The translations under genes and the position numbers were made by a program. Below the pieces are notes generated by a model that worked only from the letters and a program-made list of their open reading frames with translations, had not been told where the DNA came from and searched no databases. Shown here one piece after another: positions 1 through 9,838 of a stretch of DNA of 49,678 bases. The stretch's first letter is position 1. The number at the start of each line of letters is the position of its first letter. The stretch is from NCBI GenBank assembly GCA_963693365.1, contig CAVNZM010000033.1, positions 1 through 49,678 on the forward strand, written 5' to 3'. The DNA is from Amoebidium appalachense (taxonomy: Eukaryota > Ichthyosporea).

Positions 1-2
1 AC

Positions 3-2817
3 AACGGCAGTGGCTTTGACTTCCACTTTGTGACCAAGAGGGTGGTGGGCAGCCAGGACTACGTGTACGTGCCCATCATGGCCAACAGCAAGATCAAGTC
101 CTGCCGTATACGCCACTACGTCAAGAATGCCGGTGCACCAGCAGCCCCCGTGCCCATGCGGGTGGATGGTGATGGTGATGGTGATGGTGCCGATGGCCAT
201 GGCCATGGCCACGATGGCAATGGCCATGGTGATGGCCATGGTGATGGCCATGGTGATGTGCAGCAGCAGGCAGCAGCAGCAGCAGCAGCAGGCACCGGCC
301 GGAAGAGGAGGCACGGGGGGCAGAGGGGGGACGGCAGCCGCACGACGGTGGTGGAGCTGACGTTCGTGGACACCCTCAACTTCCTCACCATGTCGCTGTC
401 GGACGCCGGCAAGGCCATGGGGTGCCAGGAGACGAAGGGCCACTTCCCCCACCGTGCAGCCACCTTTGCCAACTTCAAGGCCGGCCACATCCTCTTCCCC
501 GGGCCCGAGGACTTTGGGGCCCAGGACATGAAGCCCAAGCAGCATGCTGCCTTCATGCAGTGGTGGCGGGAGGAGCAGGCACGGCTGCAGGGGCAGGCAC
601 CGGCGGGCACGTGCTACGACATTGCCCAGCAGTGCGAGGACTACTGTGTCAAGGATGTGGTGCTGCTGCAGCAGGTGGTCAAGGCCTTCATGTCGAAACT
701 CATCGAGCTGACGGGCATCGACCCCTTCACGTGCGTCACCCTTGCTTCCCTCGCCATGCACTTCTGGATCACGCAGGCCATGCCCAAGGACGTGGCCGTG
801 ATGCGTGACCAGACCATGGGCAACGTGAACAGCAGCAAGAAGGAGCAGGAGTACATCGACTACGTCACCCACGGCCTGGGGGTGGGGCCAGACGACGTTG
901 CACGGCACGTGGCCACCGGGTACGACCCCCACGGCAGGGCCACGGCCGATGCCAAGGCCACCCACGACGACGGCACGTGCACCCACTACTTCTTCCACGG
1001 GTGTGTGTTCCATGGGTGCCCCGACTGCAACAGGCACGAGGATCTGACGATGAGGGTGGTGAAGAGGCCGGCCAGGGAGGCCTACGACAGCACCATGGCC
1101 CACGAGAGGTACATCCGTGCCCAGGGGCACAAGGTGCAGAGCATGTGGGAGTGCAGGTGGGACAGGCTGAGGCAGAGCCCCGAGGTCAAGGCTGCCCTTG
1201 CAGCACAGGCGGCACGGAGGGAGGGCACCGGCAGGGTGGCCCCCGTGCCCACGGGCCCGGTGCAGTTCCGTGATGCCTTCTTTGGTGGCCGTACGGAGGT
1301 CATCACCCGTCACATCGAGGTCAAGGAGGAGGACTGGCCGGAGGCCGGGCTCAAGTACGTCGACGTCACCTCCCTCTACCCGTACGTGATGATTGACAAG
1401 TACATGCCGGTGGGCAAGTCACAGTGGTTCACGTCACTGCCCATCAAGACGGAGGACCACCCCACGGCCATCGTCACGGATGCCCAGGTGCTGAAGGAGA
1501 GGCTCGACAAGACGTGCCGTATGACCCCCGGCTCCCCCCAGGCCAGGACCAAGGGGTACTTTGGTGTTGCACGTGTGAGGGTGCTCCCCCCCAAGGACCT
1601 GTTCATCCCCGTGCTGCCTGTGCGTATGACGGGTGCCCAGGGGTACGACAAGCTGGGCTTTGTGCTGTGCCGGGCCTGCAGCAGCAAGGAGGAGGCCCGG
1701 GCCACCTGCATGGACGAGGACGGCAACCCCAGGGTACGTGAGCACACACTGTGCACACACACGGACGAGGAGAGGGCACTGGTGGGCACGTGGACGACGG
1801 AGGAGCTGAAGGTGGCCGTGCGTGATGGGTACACCATCCTCGACGTGTACGACGTGGTGCACTTCAAGAAACGCACCAAGACTTCGGAACCTCTTCCGGA
1901 AGTACGTGCAGACGTTCCTGAAGGTGAAGCTCACCAGCACCACCGTAGATCCGGCCGACATCCCCGCCCTCGTGCACCTGTTCAAGGAACACTACGGCAT
2001 CACGGTGGCCGCCCACGAGTTCGAGCCCAACCCGGCCCTGCGTACCATCAGCAAGCTGTTTCTGAACAGCCTCTGGGGCAAGCTGGTGCAGAGGGCAGGG
2101 CTGGACACCATCGAGTTTGTCGACGACGTCGACAGGCTGAGGCTGCTGGTGACGAACCCCAACCTGCTGGTGCTCGACGTCGAGCCCATCGGTGAGCAGA
2201 GGGTGGCCATCAAGTACCGGCCCAAGAAGGAGACGGCCCCACCCCCCTCCTACGCCAACATTGCCATCGGCACGTTCGTGACGGCCCATGCCCGGCTGCA
2301 CCTGTACGGGGCCCTCCGGTCCCTCTCCCCCCAGCAGGTGGTGTACATGGACACCGACTCCATCGTCTACCACTACGACAGCAGGGTGCCCCACCTCAGC
2401 CACAACATCGACTCCACCAACGGGGACTTGCTGGGCAACTGGAAGAACGAGACGTCGACACCCATCGTCGAGTTTGTGGGGGTGGCCCCCAAGACGTATG
2501 CCTACCGCACCCAGGACGGCAAGACCGACGTGAAGGTCAAGGGCATCACCCTGTCCCGCCGGGCGGCCGACATGGTGAACCTCCCCAGCCTGCGCATGCT
2601 GGTGCACGGCGAGCTGCCGAGTGTGAGCGTCACCAACCACCGGCTGCTGCGGGAGCCCGTGCCCGGGGTCCCCCACAACTACCACCTGGCCAGCAAGGAC
2701 CAGCGCAAGACACAGTCGGGGGCGTTCGACAAGAGGGGGGTGTTCGAGGCGGCCGACGGCAGTGTACGCAGCTACCCCATCGGGTGGGCGGCACCGGAGG
2801 GGAACCTGCAGTTTTGA
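3..2817 (+). pseudogene. Protein-primed family B DNA polymerase (pPolB), 5'-partial, one frameshift
   Basis: This polymerase would replicate the linear viral genome from a protein primer. The frame is open from the window edge and begins inside the ExoII motif (NGSGFDFHF, bases 3-29), so the N-terminus and ExoI lie to the left. ExoIII (YCVKD) is near 640. Polymerase motif A (DVTSLYP) is at 1362-1382, motif B (NSLWGK) near 2062-2082, and motif C (YMDTDS) near 2344-2361. The long stretch between motifs A and B fits the TPR insertions of protein-primed enzymes. Reading moves by one base between about 1870 and 1895, where upstream frame VVHFKKR continues in another frame as NLFRKYVQTFLK. That is a frameshift mutation or sequencing error. 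A D/G/H-rich and poly-Ala insert (166-300) separates exonuclease motifs. Identity is firm from the motifs; Polinton/adintovirus origin is inferred from the neighbours. Confidence 0.9.
166..292 (+). repeat. GAT/GGC/CAT triplet-like repeat inside pPolB
   Basis: Imperfect GGTGAT and GGCCAT hexamers are followed by a CAG run. They encode an Asp/Gly/His-rich tract and then poly-Ala within the exonuclease domain. The tract replaces a region where pPolB proteins usually vary. It is probably replication slippage that stayed in frame. Confidence 0.8.
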
Positions 2818-3279
2818 GTGGGGGGAGGGGGTAGGGGGGAGGGAGGGGGGTCAGTTAGGAGGTAGTCTAGCAGTGGAAAATTATGTGGTGTGTTTGTTAA
2901 CTTAGCATTAGAAGAAAGAAAAATGGGGTGCAGAGTGCACGGGCAGGGGGGTCACCGGCAGAAGAGGAAAAAGATGGTGTTTTTAGGCATACACCACGTG
3001 CACCGTATGCACGAGGGGAGGCAGCCAATAAATTCAGAGCTTAATGCAAAACCAAGCATGTCCAATGTGTCCTTCGGCAAAAGCAACACCAACACCGGAA
3101 CCATACACGTGTACAAGGGCGGGAGGCTTGCCAAAAAGAGCAGGCACCAGCACATATAAAAGGCACACACGTGTGCACAGACACGTCACTTTTTTCCAAC
3201 ACAAAAACAGTCAACATCACGAATTAGGTGAACTTCGGCCGAAACACACACACACACACACTGACACGGAAAAAAAAAA
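2818..3279. other. Intergenic region with G-rich tract and TATA promoter
   Basis: No convincing gene is seen. A G-rich stretch (2818-2850) follows the polymerase stop. A short open frame at 2890-3159 begins with GTG, has no domain-like features and is not called. The 3' part holds the promoter of the next gene. Confidence 0.6.
3153..3162 (+). promoter_or_regulatory. TATA box upstream of the VLTF3-like gene
   Basis: CATATAAAAG lies about 120 bp upstream of the ATG at 3280 and is followed by an A/C-rich leader. This looks like a eukaryotic pol II core promoter, unlike the A-rich TGTG motif found before several structural genes. Confidence 0.5.
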
Positions 3280-4168
3280 ATGGACGAAGACACGTTGCTA
3301 AGTATGGTGGCCAACACCACGGACCCTGAGAAGCTGCTAGACCTGTGCCCCTTCCTCTACGACATGTACTGCAACACCACCACACAGCCACGGCCACGGC
3401 CACAGGCACAAGGGTGCTGGTGGGCATACTGCAAGGAGAGGGAGACTTGCACGGGGGAACACGACGAATACGAGCACGACGGAGGGGACCAGGAGTACGT
3501 GTACGAGGAGGGGGGGAGGGGAGGGGGGAGGGGGAGGGGGAGGAGGAGGAGGAGGAGGACTGGGTGTACGACGGGAGGGGGTGGGGAGGGGCAGCGACGG
3601 GGAGGGGAGGAAGACGTATGAGGGGTGCACGGCCTTCTGGGACAGAAAGAGGTCACAGCCATACAGACACATTAACCACTTCAAGCAGCTGCTGCAGTCG
3701 GTGCAGGGCCTGAATGCGAGCATGGGTGACATGCAGGAGGGGGTGGTGGCAGCATTCAGGGGCGTGCAAGGCATAGAGAACGCCGACCAGGCAAGGAGGG
3801 TGCTGAGACAGAGCAAACTCACCCAACACTACACACGCGTGCCTTACATACTTAACAGGTTGTACGGGCACCCCCTCCCCAGGTTTACGTGCGAGCAGTT
3901 GGAGGTCTTGACGGGCATGTTTAAGTTTTGCTTGTCGTGGCACCGGAGACACAAGGAGGACACACGGAAGAACTTTGTGGGGTACCCCTTCCTGTTGGTG
4001 AAAATGGTAGGGTTAGTGCGTGGTATGGACGCGGGAGTAATAGCCAGGCTGGTGCCCACGGTCAAAAGCAAAGTGACTAGAGTAAAGAGCGATAGGGTGT
4101 GGGCACGGCTGGAGAGGGACCTTAAAAACTACCACATGCTAGTGGAACATAACATGTTCTGCCTGTAG
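3280..4168 (+). pseudogene. Probable VLTF3-like late transcription factor, two frameshifts in G-rich tracts
   Basis: The C-terminal part (frame ending at 4168) resembles the Pox_VLTF3 family. It has a HF-x-QLL-x-QG segment near its start, a middle part with QHYTRVPYILNRLYG and a final block RKNFVGYPFLLVKMVGL followed by a basic helix. These are spaced as in nucleocytoplasmic virus late transcription factors, which direct late-gene transcription. The N-terminal part (from ATG 3280) is acidic and Cys-containing. Acidic coding potential passes through all three frames: frame 1 to about 3510, then an EEEEEED run near 3540-3560, then the frame ending at 4168. This suggests one original gene broken by length changes in the purine tracts 3509-3556 and 3571-3606. 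Two separate genes are the alternative. Family assignment comes from pattern recognition, not a search. Confidence 0.5.
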
Positions 4169-4300
4169 GCGGGTAGCCAGGTGCTACCTGCTCTGCATTT
4201 AGAGACAACACTGTGCACAATAGAATGGGGTTGTGGCAGGCGTGGGGTGGTAGTGGGGGTGTGCCAGCACGTGCCCACACTACCGTCGACCCGCCCAGGT

Positions 4301-4492
4301 TTATTTGAACACCACAGGTGCCGTACGAATGGGTCTGTTGGCGTTGACGCCGGACAGTTTTACGGTGTAGTCCAGGGGACGTTGCCGAAAGTCCCGTATG
4401 GTGGACACGTCCATGACATTCAGGTTGTTGTTCTGTTCCGGGAAGATAAACGGCCTCTTGCGTGTGGGGGGCCCGCCGGGGTTGAGCTCCAT
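4301..4492 (-). CDS. Small 63-aa hypothetical viral protein
   Basis: The frame starts at an ATG in good context (4492) and ends 133 bp from the convergent VLTF3-like gene. The product is basic, has a Pro/Arg-rich start, no membrane segment and ends in APVVFK. It is the last member of the minus-strand structural block. An AT-rich sequence with TATTGTGTGTG just upstream (4508-4527, minus sense) resembles other candidate promoters here. Function unknown; a small virion component is a guess from position. Confidence 0.5.
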   Translation of the reverse strand: MELNPGGPPTRKRPFIFPEQNNNLNVMDVSTIRDFRQRPLDYTVKLSGVNANRPIRTAPVVFK

Positions 4493-4531
4493 GATGGTGC
4501 TGCAGGCTGTTTACACTAGCACACACAATAT

Positions 4532-4753
4532 TTAAAAGTTTTGGAAGGAGCTCTGGTCGGCGGCCACGGGCCACGGTGTGTAGGTGGGGGGTCTGGGCCT
4601 CATGGTCCCCCCTGGCCCCTCGACGACGTTGCCAGGGCCGTAGAACGGGCGGGTCTGTGGTGCGGGTCGGGCGCGGTAGGGTAGGGGTACGGGGAGGGGT
4701 GCCTGCGTGAGGGGCAAAGCGTGCATGCGCATGTGCTCGGTGCTGTGTGCCAT
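4532..4753 (-). CDS. Small 73-aa Pro/Arg-rich hypothetical protein
   Basis: It begins at ATG 4753, 31 bp after the stop of the proline-rich protein gene on the same strand, and ends 39 bp before the next gene. The tight spacing suggests co-transcription in the morphogenesis block. The composition is rich in Pro, Arg and Met with no recognisable motif. No function can be given. Confidence 0.45.
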   Translation of the reverse strand: MAHSTEHMRMHALPLTQAPLPVPLPYRARPAPQTRPFYGPGNVVEGPGGTMRPRPPTYTPWPVAADQSSFQNF

Positions 4754-4784
4754 GTCTGCCGCCGCTGCTGCCTAATGACGTAGA

Positions 4785-7536
4785 TTATTTGCCGGCACCC
4801 TTCTTCCTCTTCTTCTTCTCCTTGCTGGCTGTCTTGGTGCGGTACACCCCACGGGCAGACTTAGGGACCGGGCCACCCTCGACATACCCGGCGGCATGGC
4901 TGTCCGGCACAACCCCTGGCCTGTGCACGTGTGCACGCACGTGCGGGTGGTGTGGGTGCATGGGCATGTCCCCCCTCCCGTAGTTGGCATGATGGTGCAC
5001 GGCCGCTGCCAGCCCAGGGGTGGCTGTGGGTGAAGGGGCACCGGTGGGGGTGGGCACGGGGAAGCTCGGACCATGTGGCCACGTGGGGGTGCCTGTGGGG
5101 GTGGGGGTGAGCAGTAGCCGTGGCTGTTGGCGTGTACGGTAGGCGTGGTACGCCAGTGTTGTTACCTTTGGTAGCAACCTTCAGCATGTGCAGAGCTACC
5201 CCCTTTGCTACCTTCTGGAGTTCTCCGAGGGTGTCACGGTTCCCCAACACGGCCTCTTGCAGGTTCGGGCCACCGCCACCAACACCGCCGTCAGCAATAG
5301 CCGGCTGGCCACCGTCACCATGGTGGCCCCTTACCACGTTGCCCAGAAGCTGGCGTGCTGCCCCCATGAACACCCCCCTCACGTAGGAGGCCACGGCAGG
5401 GTGGTCCCACCCCGTCTGGTCCTCCCTCACCCGCCTTGTGAACTCCTCCGGGCTCTCCCGCCCGAGCATGTCGAGGTGTTCCCGCAACCCCTGCCAAAAG
5501 GGACTCAGCACCCCCTCCTCGTCGGGTCGGGCGGGGGACGTGGGGGGTCTCCACACAGCGGCAGCACCCCCTGTTTGCGAGACCGCCCTCTTGGTGCTTG
5601 GGTACGTCGTCACGTCACCGTCATAGCCGATGGCTGCTGGGGTGGGGCTGGGGCTGGGGCTGGGGGTGGGCGTGGTGGTGGGGCCGTCAATACCAAGGGG
5701 CAGGTCTGAAAGCTTCCCCCCTCGCACACGGTACTCATACAGGGCCTGCCTCGAGGCCTTGGGCTCTTCCTTCTTGAGTCCCCAAGCTACGAATTTGATG
5801 GCTTGGTACGGGGCGAAACCCTGCAGAGCTTGATAATACTCGGGGTGTTTGTCCAACAACTCTTTCTCAAAGTCCCACATGGGCTCCTGGAACTCGTAAT
5901 TGGCTGGTGCCAGAGCGTTTGCGACGTCCAAGAGCGTGACGTTGGACAAGGGTAGTTTCATTTTCCACACATCCAGCTCGTTGGTGGGCATCGGTGTAGG
6001 TGTGACTGTGGGGTGGGCCTGGGACTCGGGCGTTGGGGGCGCAGGCACGAGGGGGAAGGCTTCGGCCCAAATTTGCAACGGCCACCCGCCAGACTTTGGC
6101 GGCTTAGGGGGTATCATGGCCGGCGGGTCGGGTCCACGGTAGGCAGGGGACTGGGGGTACGGCGTTGGTGCCGGTTGTAGTGGTGGGGGGAAGGGTATGG
6201 CCGGGGCAGTCGGCCTCCGCCGTGGCCCGTTACGACCCATGGGCAGGCCGGTACCGTTCCCTTTGGCGGGCGACTGTGGCGGGGGTTGAACCGTCTGCGG
6301 CGGGAAGGGTATGGGTGGTCCGTCCGGCTTGGCCGGCAGGTGGGGGGCCATGGGGGTCTGTGGGTTGAGCTCCGGGGGGAAGGGTACGGGGGTGGCCGGT
6401 TCCTTGGGTGCCTTCCAATACAAGGACTCTGGCGGGGTGGGCATGGTGGGACCGGTCATATGGGGTGCCAAGACCCCCACATGGAGTGGGGAGGGGCGGT
6501 TGGGGTCGTTGCCGGCCAGGGTAACCGGCCGTGGACGTGGCCAGGCACTGGTCGTTGGCTCATCGTCGTCGTCATCGGGAGGCGTGTGTAGAGGTTGTAC
6601 CGGGGCTACGGTGGGTCCGTGGGCTACCGCAGGCTCCACAACGTCGACGTGCTTGCTTGCCACTGCCACCGGCAGTGACCCAGGACGGGTTGTGCTGGTC
6701 CGTGTCACCGGCAGACCGGTGCCTTTCCCTTTGCCGGGCAGCCTCGACCGGTCTGGCTTGGACGTCGGGAGGGGCCGGCCCGTCGAGGGGGGAAAGGGTA
6801 TGGGTGGACCGTTGGGCTTGGCCGGCAGGTGGGGTGCCGTGGGAGTCTGTGGGTCAAGCTCTGGGGGGAAGGCCACGGGGACACGGGCCGGGGGAGGCAC
6901 CTCCCATTTCAGGGACTCTGGCGGGGTGGGCATGGTGGGGCCGGCCACATGGGGCGCCAGGGGCCCGAAGGAGGGTGCGGGCTCGTTATGGGGCCGGCGG
7001 CGTGGTGCGTTTGGGGCAGGGGTTTTGGGCGGTGGAGGTGGCTTGGGAGGTGGGGGGTACGGTATGGCCGGAGCCTGGCCCGGGGGTGTGGCCGGGACAG
7101 GTGGGGGGAGGGGTGGGGTCGGCAGGGGGGCCACGTCGGGCAAGGGGGGCGGAGGTGCCCTAGGTCTGTTCCACACGTACGTGCTACCGTACTTGTCACC
7201 CAAGTGCTCATAGCCAGGGTGGTAGGCTACGTCTACCTTCACCACCTCCGGCAACCGACCACCCCACCGCTCCAGTGGCTGGTTGGGGTCCAGATATGTG
7301 TGGGCCTTCTTGAAAAATGCCTCAACCCCACCCCTGACCAACACCTTGTAGCTATGTCGGAGTAGTGAAAGTTTGGGAGTCCCAAAGTACCCAACGGTGG
7401 TCTCCCGCCACTTGCCTGAATGCACGTCTTCCGGGTACTGGTACTTGACAGTGTACCTGCCCAGGGGCCAAACCCTACTCGTCTCAGAGTCCAAGTCATC
7501 AGCGTGCCCATGAGGCTGCTGCACGTTGGGGGACAT
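4785..7536 (-). pseudogene. Large proline-rich viral protein with internal duplication, C-terminal frameshift
   Basis: The frame runs from ATG 7536; an upstream GTG at 7545 is less likely. The N-terminal 110 residues look globular (RYTVKYQYPEDVHSGKW, then GGRLPEVVKVDV). About 450 residues of Pro-rich linker follow, containing two copies of a roughly 80-residue unit (GPTMPTPPESL, then PFPPEL, then APHLPAKP and PPIPFPP) encoded near 6960-6710 and 6472-6230. A second globular region follows (FEKELLDKHPEYYQALQGF, then ESPEEFTRRVRED). Near 5100-5165 the frame stays open to 4861 but becomes His/Ala/Arg-rich without structure. The frame one base away instead ends at 4785 in a lysine-rich tail (KEKKKRKKGAGK), so a frameshift is likely. 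Gene order next to the capsid gene suggests a virion or scaffold-like protein. No family recognised. Confidence 0.6.
6230..6960 (-). repeat. Two-copy imperfect repeat within the proline-rich gene
   Basis: Units start about 488 bp apart (6960 and 6472, minus sense). Each encodes LAPH-x-x-GPTMPTPPESL followed by PFPPEL, APHLPAKP and PPIPFPP, with a GTGLP motif at the end. The units have diverged in sequence, which points to an old internal duplication. Confidence 0.75.
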
Positions 7537-7569
7537 GGTGGACACGGTGTTGTTGTAAACTGGTGTTTA

Positions 7570-7947
7570 TTATTTCGCAGCGTACTGCGCCATGGGTTGC
7601 CGGGCAAAGCTGCCCTGGGGGTCACTGCTGTGCCCCACCCTCACGGGCGTAAAGTCGACATAGTAGGACTTGCTGTTGAGGGGGAGCCCCCTGCTGCCCA
7701 GACCGCTCCTGCCGGGCATGGAGGGCACGTGGTTGTCGGTGGGCAGGTTGTTGAAGGTCGGCAGCCGGCTGAAGGGCACACCGTAAACGCCGGCCTGGAA
7801 GGCGGCGTCCGTGTGCCGTGCCCGGTAGGGGGCCGCATAGGCAGCCTCGTACTCGGCCTCGGGTGCCAGCTTGTAGCCGTACACGGCCGCCTGCGTGGGT
7901 GTGGGCGCCAGTGGAATACCGTTGACGTTGGCCATGGCCGCGTTCAT
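7570..7947 (-). CDS. 125-aa hypothetical protein in the capsid block
   Basis: It starts at ATG 7947, just after the capsid gene stop (7987), and ends 34 bp before the proline-rich gene. The product is Ala/Tyr-rich in its first half (EAEYEAAYAAPYRARH) and has a Gly/Ser-rich second half ending in QPMAQYAAK. No membrane helix is seen. The location between the major capsid and proline-rich genes suggests a small virion protein. Family not recognised. Confidence 0.6.
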   Translation of the reverse strand: MNAAMANVNGIPLAPTPTQAAVYGYKLAPEAEYEAAYAAPYRARHTDAAFQAGVYGVPFSRLPTFNNLPTDNHVPSMPGRSGLGSRGLPLNSKSYYVDFTPVRVGHSSDPQGSFARQPMAQYAAK

Positions 7948-7986
7948 ACTTGCTAGGTGGCCCACACAATTTGCACCTTTGAGTTA

Positions 7987-8851
7987 TTAAGCCTCCACCG
8001 TCACCTCACGGGCACCGGACAGCACCAGCACGTTCTCGTGGTGCACGAAGGTGTCGAGGGTCAGGTCGTCCTGAACCGTGGGTTCCCCGACCCCGGCGGA
8101 GAACTTTTCCGTGTTCAGGTGCAGCAGAATGGGGGTGGCGTCGGAGCTGGTGTCGAGCCCAGAGTACAGGTCACGGTCCCTCTCGAGGTCCAGGGCGATC
8201 ATGAACTGCTTGTCGGGCCAGGACGTGGAGTTGTACATGCAATCGGCCGTGACGTCACCCAAGAAGTAGAGGGCCTTAGCCAGCTCGGCCCATGCCTCGG
8301 CGCAGTTGTTCTTCGACACACGAATTTCGTCGAGGGGCTTCTGGTAGGGGCCTATCTTGATCTGGTAGCTCGTTATGTTGCTGCGTTCCGACCTAAACGA
8401 CTCGTAGCCGGCCTGGGCCCACGTGTTGCCGTTACGAACGAGGGAGAGCAGGGACTTGACGTTTCTCCCCCGGAACGAAATGTGCAGGTCGGCAGGGCTG
8501 CCCCCCTTGACGTAGCTCTGGAAGTGGGTGAACGTGCTGTAGGGAATGTACACGTTCTTCTCCATCAAGGCCTTTTCGAAGCCGGCCGTGTAGACGGCGT
8601 TCCACTCGATGATTTCGCAGTGGAGGACGGGGTTGATGATCTCGTAGGCGACGTCCTTGAGCCAATTCTCGTTCTCGGTGGGCACGTACAACACTTGGTT
8701 TGCCTCACCCAACGACAGCTCGATCTGCACCTCCCCCATGTACGACAGCGGGAGGTACCGGCCGGACCGCATGAGGCCGAGCTTGAGCTGGTGAATGTAG
8801 GTGAAACCGTCGGTGGCGTCGATTTGGGCCTGGATGTTGGCCTGGTGGGGA
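7987..8851 (-). pseudogene. Major capsid protein, C-terminal part (split by Copia copy 1)
   Basis: This segment encodes the last 287-288 residues, the second half of a double-jelly-roll capsid protein. It is read continuously from the Copia target duplication (codon boundary at 8850) to TAA at 7987. It is beta-rich, with patterns such as YLPLSYMGEVQIELSL and HISFRGRNVKSLL typical of the second jelly roll. Codon phase matches the N-terminal segment at 15602 exactly, so the gene was intact when the retrotransposon entered. There is no other break. The final residues (VLVLSGAREVTVEA) form a plausible C-terminal strand. Confidence 0.85.
8847..8851. repeat. Target-site duplication GGGGA, left copy (Copia copy 1)
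   Basis: GGGGA directly precedes the LTR start TGTTG at 8852 and recurs at 15599-15603 directly after the right LTR end TTAACA. A 5-bp duplication is standard for Ty1/copia integrases. Confidence 0.95.
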
Positions 8852-9776
8852 TGTTGTAATACGTAGTATTTACATATGGTAAGATCTTCTCAGTTTGTGT
8901 TATGTTTCAGTTCATATGCTTAGTGTAAATGCCACACTCCTATTATGTAAAGTGTAGCATCGATCTCCGATATGCTTGTATACTTGTAATCGTGTTGTAT
9001 CGGCTTTAATCGTGTATTGTAATATCGATTAGAATATTTATATGTGTGTACACGGATCCACCCACTCAGGGAGAGACGTGTACATGTTCGTGTGTACATA
9101 AATATCTCTGGTTATAGTTATGCTATTACTATCTTGTTTGTTGATCTGTGCTCTCTTTTCCTTCCTCTTTCTCCTTCCTTATTTTCTTTTCTTTCTCTCC
9201 TTGTCTTCATGTGTATAATCGTATTTCTTTTCTACTAATATATGTTAGGTAGATTTGTGTTACTTAATACGTGTTCATTGGACGGTAACACACTTAGGCT
9301 ACACTTAGAATAGCATGTGTGTTTAGACTTCATTAATTCACTTTAGTTTTCATGTGTTGCCGGGCTTTAACCAATCATCAAGGTTAAGTGTGATATGTCT
9401 GAGTCTTTGCAGTATGTCATAGGTTAGAACTTCCTTGATGATGACACGAGTTGATCCTAACTAGTGTCTGTGTCCTATCGTGTACGCCTCCGCGTACCGG
9501 ATCTCTCTGAAAGCAATTGGTTCTTAGTGATTGGTTTCTATTAGAGATGGATCTGATTTCCGACTGGTCGGAAATCATGTATGGATTGGACTTAGAGGAA
9601 TTTCAGGTATTTATTCGAAGATCAGAATAAATTCAGTTCAGTCGTGTCTAAACATTGATGTCTGTTGTGTACACTGCTCCGATCGTTCCGTGTTTTGTTG
9701 TTGTGTGTGTCTGTGGTGTTTTCACACTGCACCACTGTGTCTCTGCTTACATCCCAAATACTTATAGAAATTAACA
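8852..9776 (+). repeat. 5' LTR of Copia copy 1
   Basis: The LTR is 925 bp, begins TGTTGTAATACG and ends AATTAACA. Low GC content contrasts with the GC-rich viral flank. It contains a pyrimidine-rich stretch around 9140-9240 and ATTGGACGG (9277-9285), similar to the CCAAT-type motifs elsewhere in the window. Short open frames inside it are repeated in all four LTRs and are not genes. Confidence 0.96.
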
Positions 9777-9789
9777 GGTTATGCAGCCC
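9777..9789 (+). promoter_or_regulatory. Primer binding site, half-tRNA iMet type
   Basis: GGTTATGCAGCCC follows the LTR end directly. GGTTATG is complementary to the CAUAACC anticodon-loop segment of initiator tRNA-Met. Drosophila copia and GalEA-type elements are known to use that internal site instead of the tRNA 3' end. A usual TGG start is absent. The assignment rests on this short match. Confidence 0.6.
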
Positions 9790-9838
9790 TTTTGTACGCT
9801 CCCTACACACATCTAGAACTCGCGCTCGTTTTTCAATC

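Noticed and set aside
2890-3159. 89-codon frame after the polymerase
   Set aside because: It starts with GTG, overlaps the TATA promoter and shows no protein-like pattern.
6311-7213. 300-codon plus-strand frame
   Set aside because: It is antisense to the Pro-rich gene; Gly/Val-rich text is the mirror of CCN codons.
7957-8859. 300-codon plus-strand frame
   Set aside because: It is antisense to the capsid C-terminal half, which has recognisable jelly-roll sequence on the other strand.
9044-9238. Short open frames repeated in all four LTRs (also 9531-9767 and equivalents)
   Set aside because: They are identical because the LTRs are identical, have no domain features and lie in untranslated LTR sequence.
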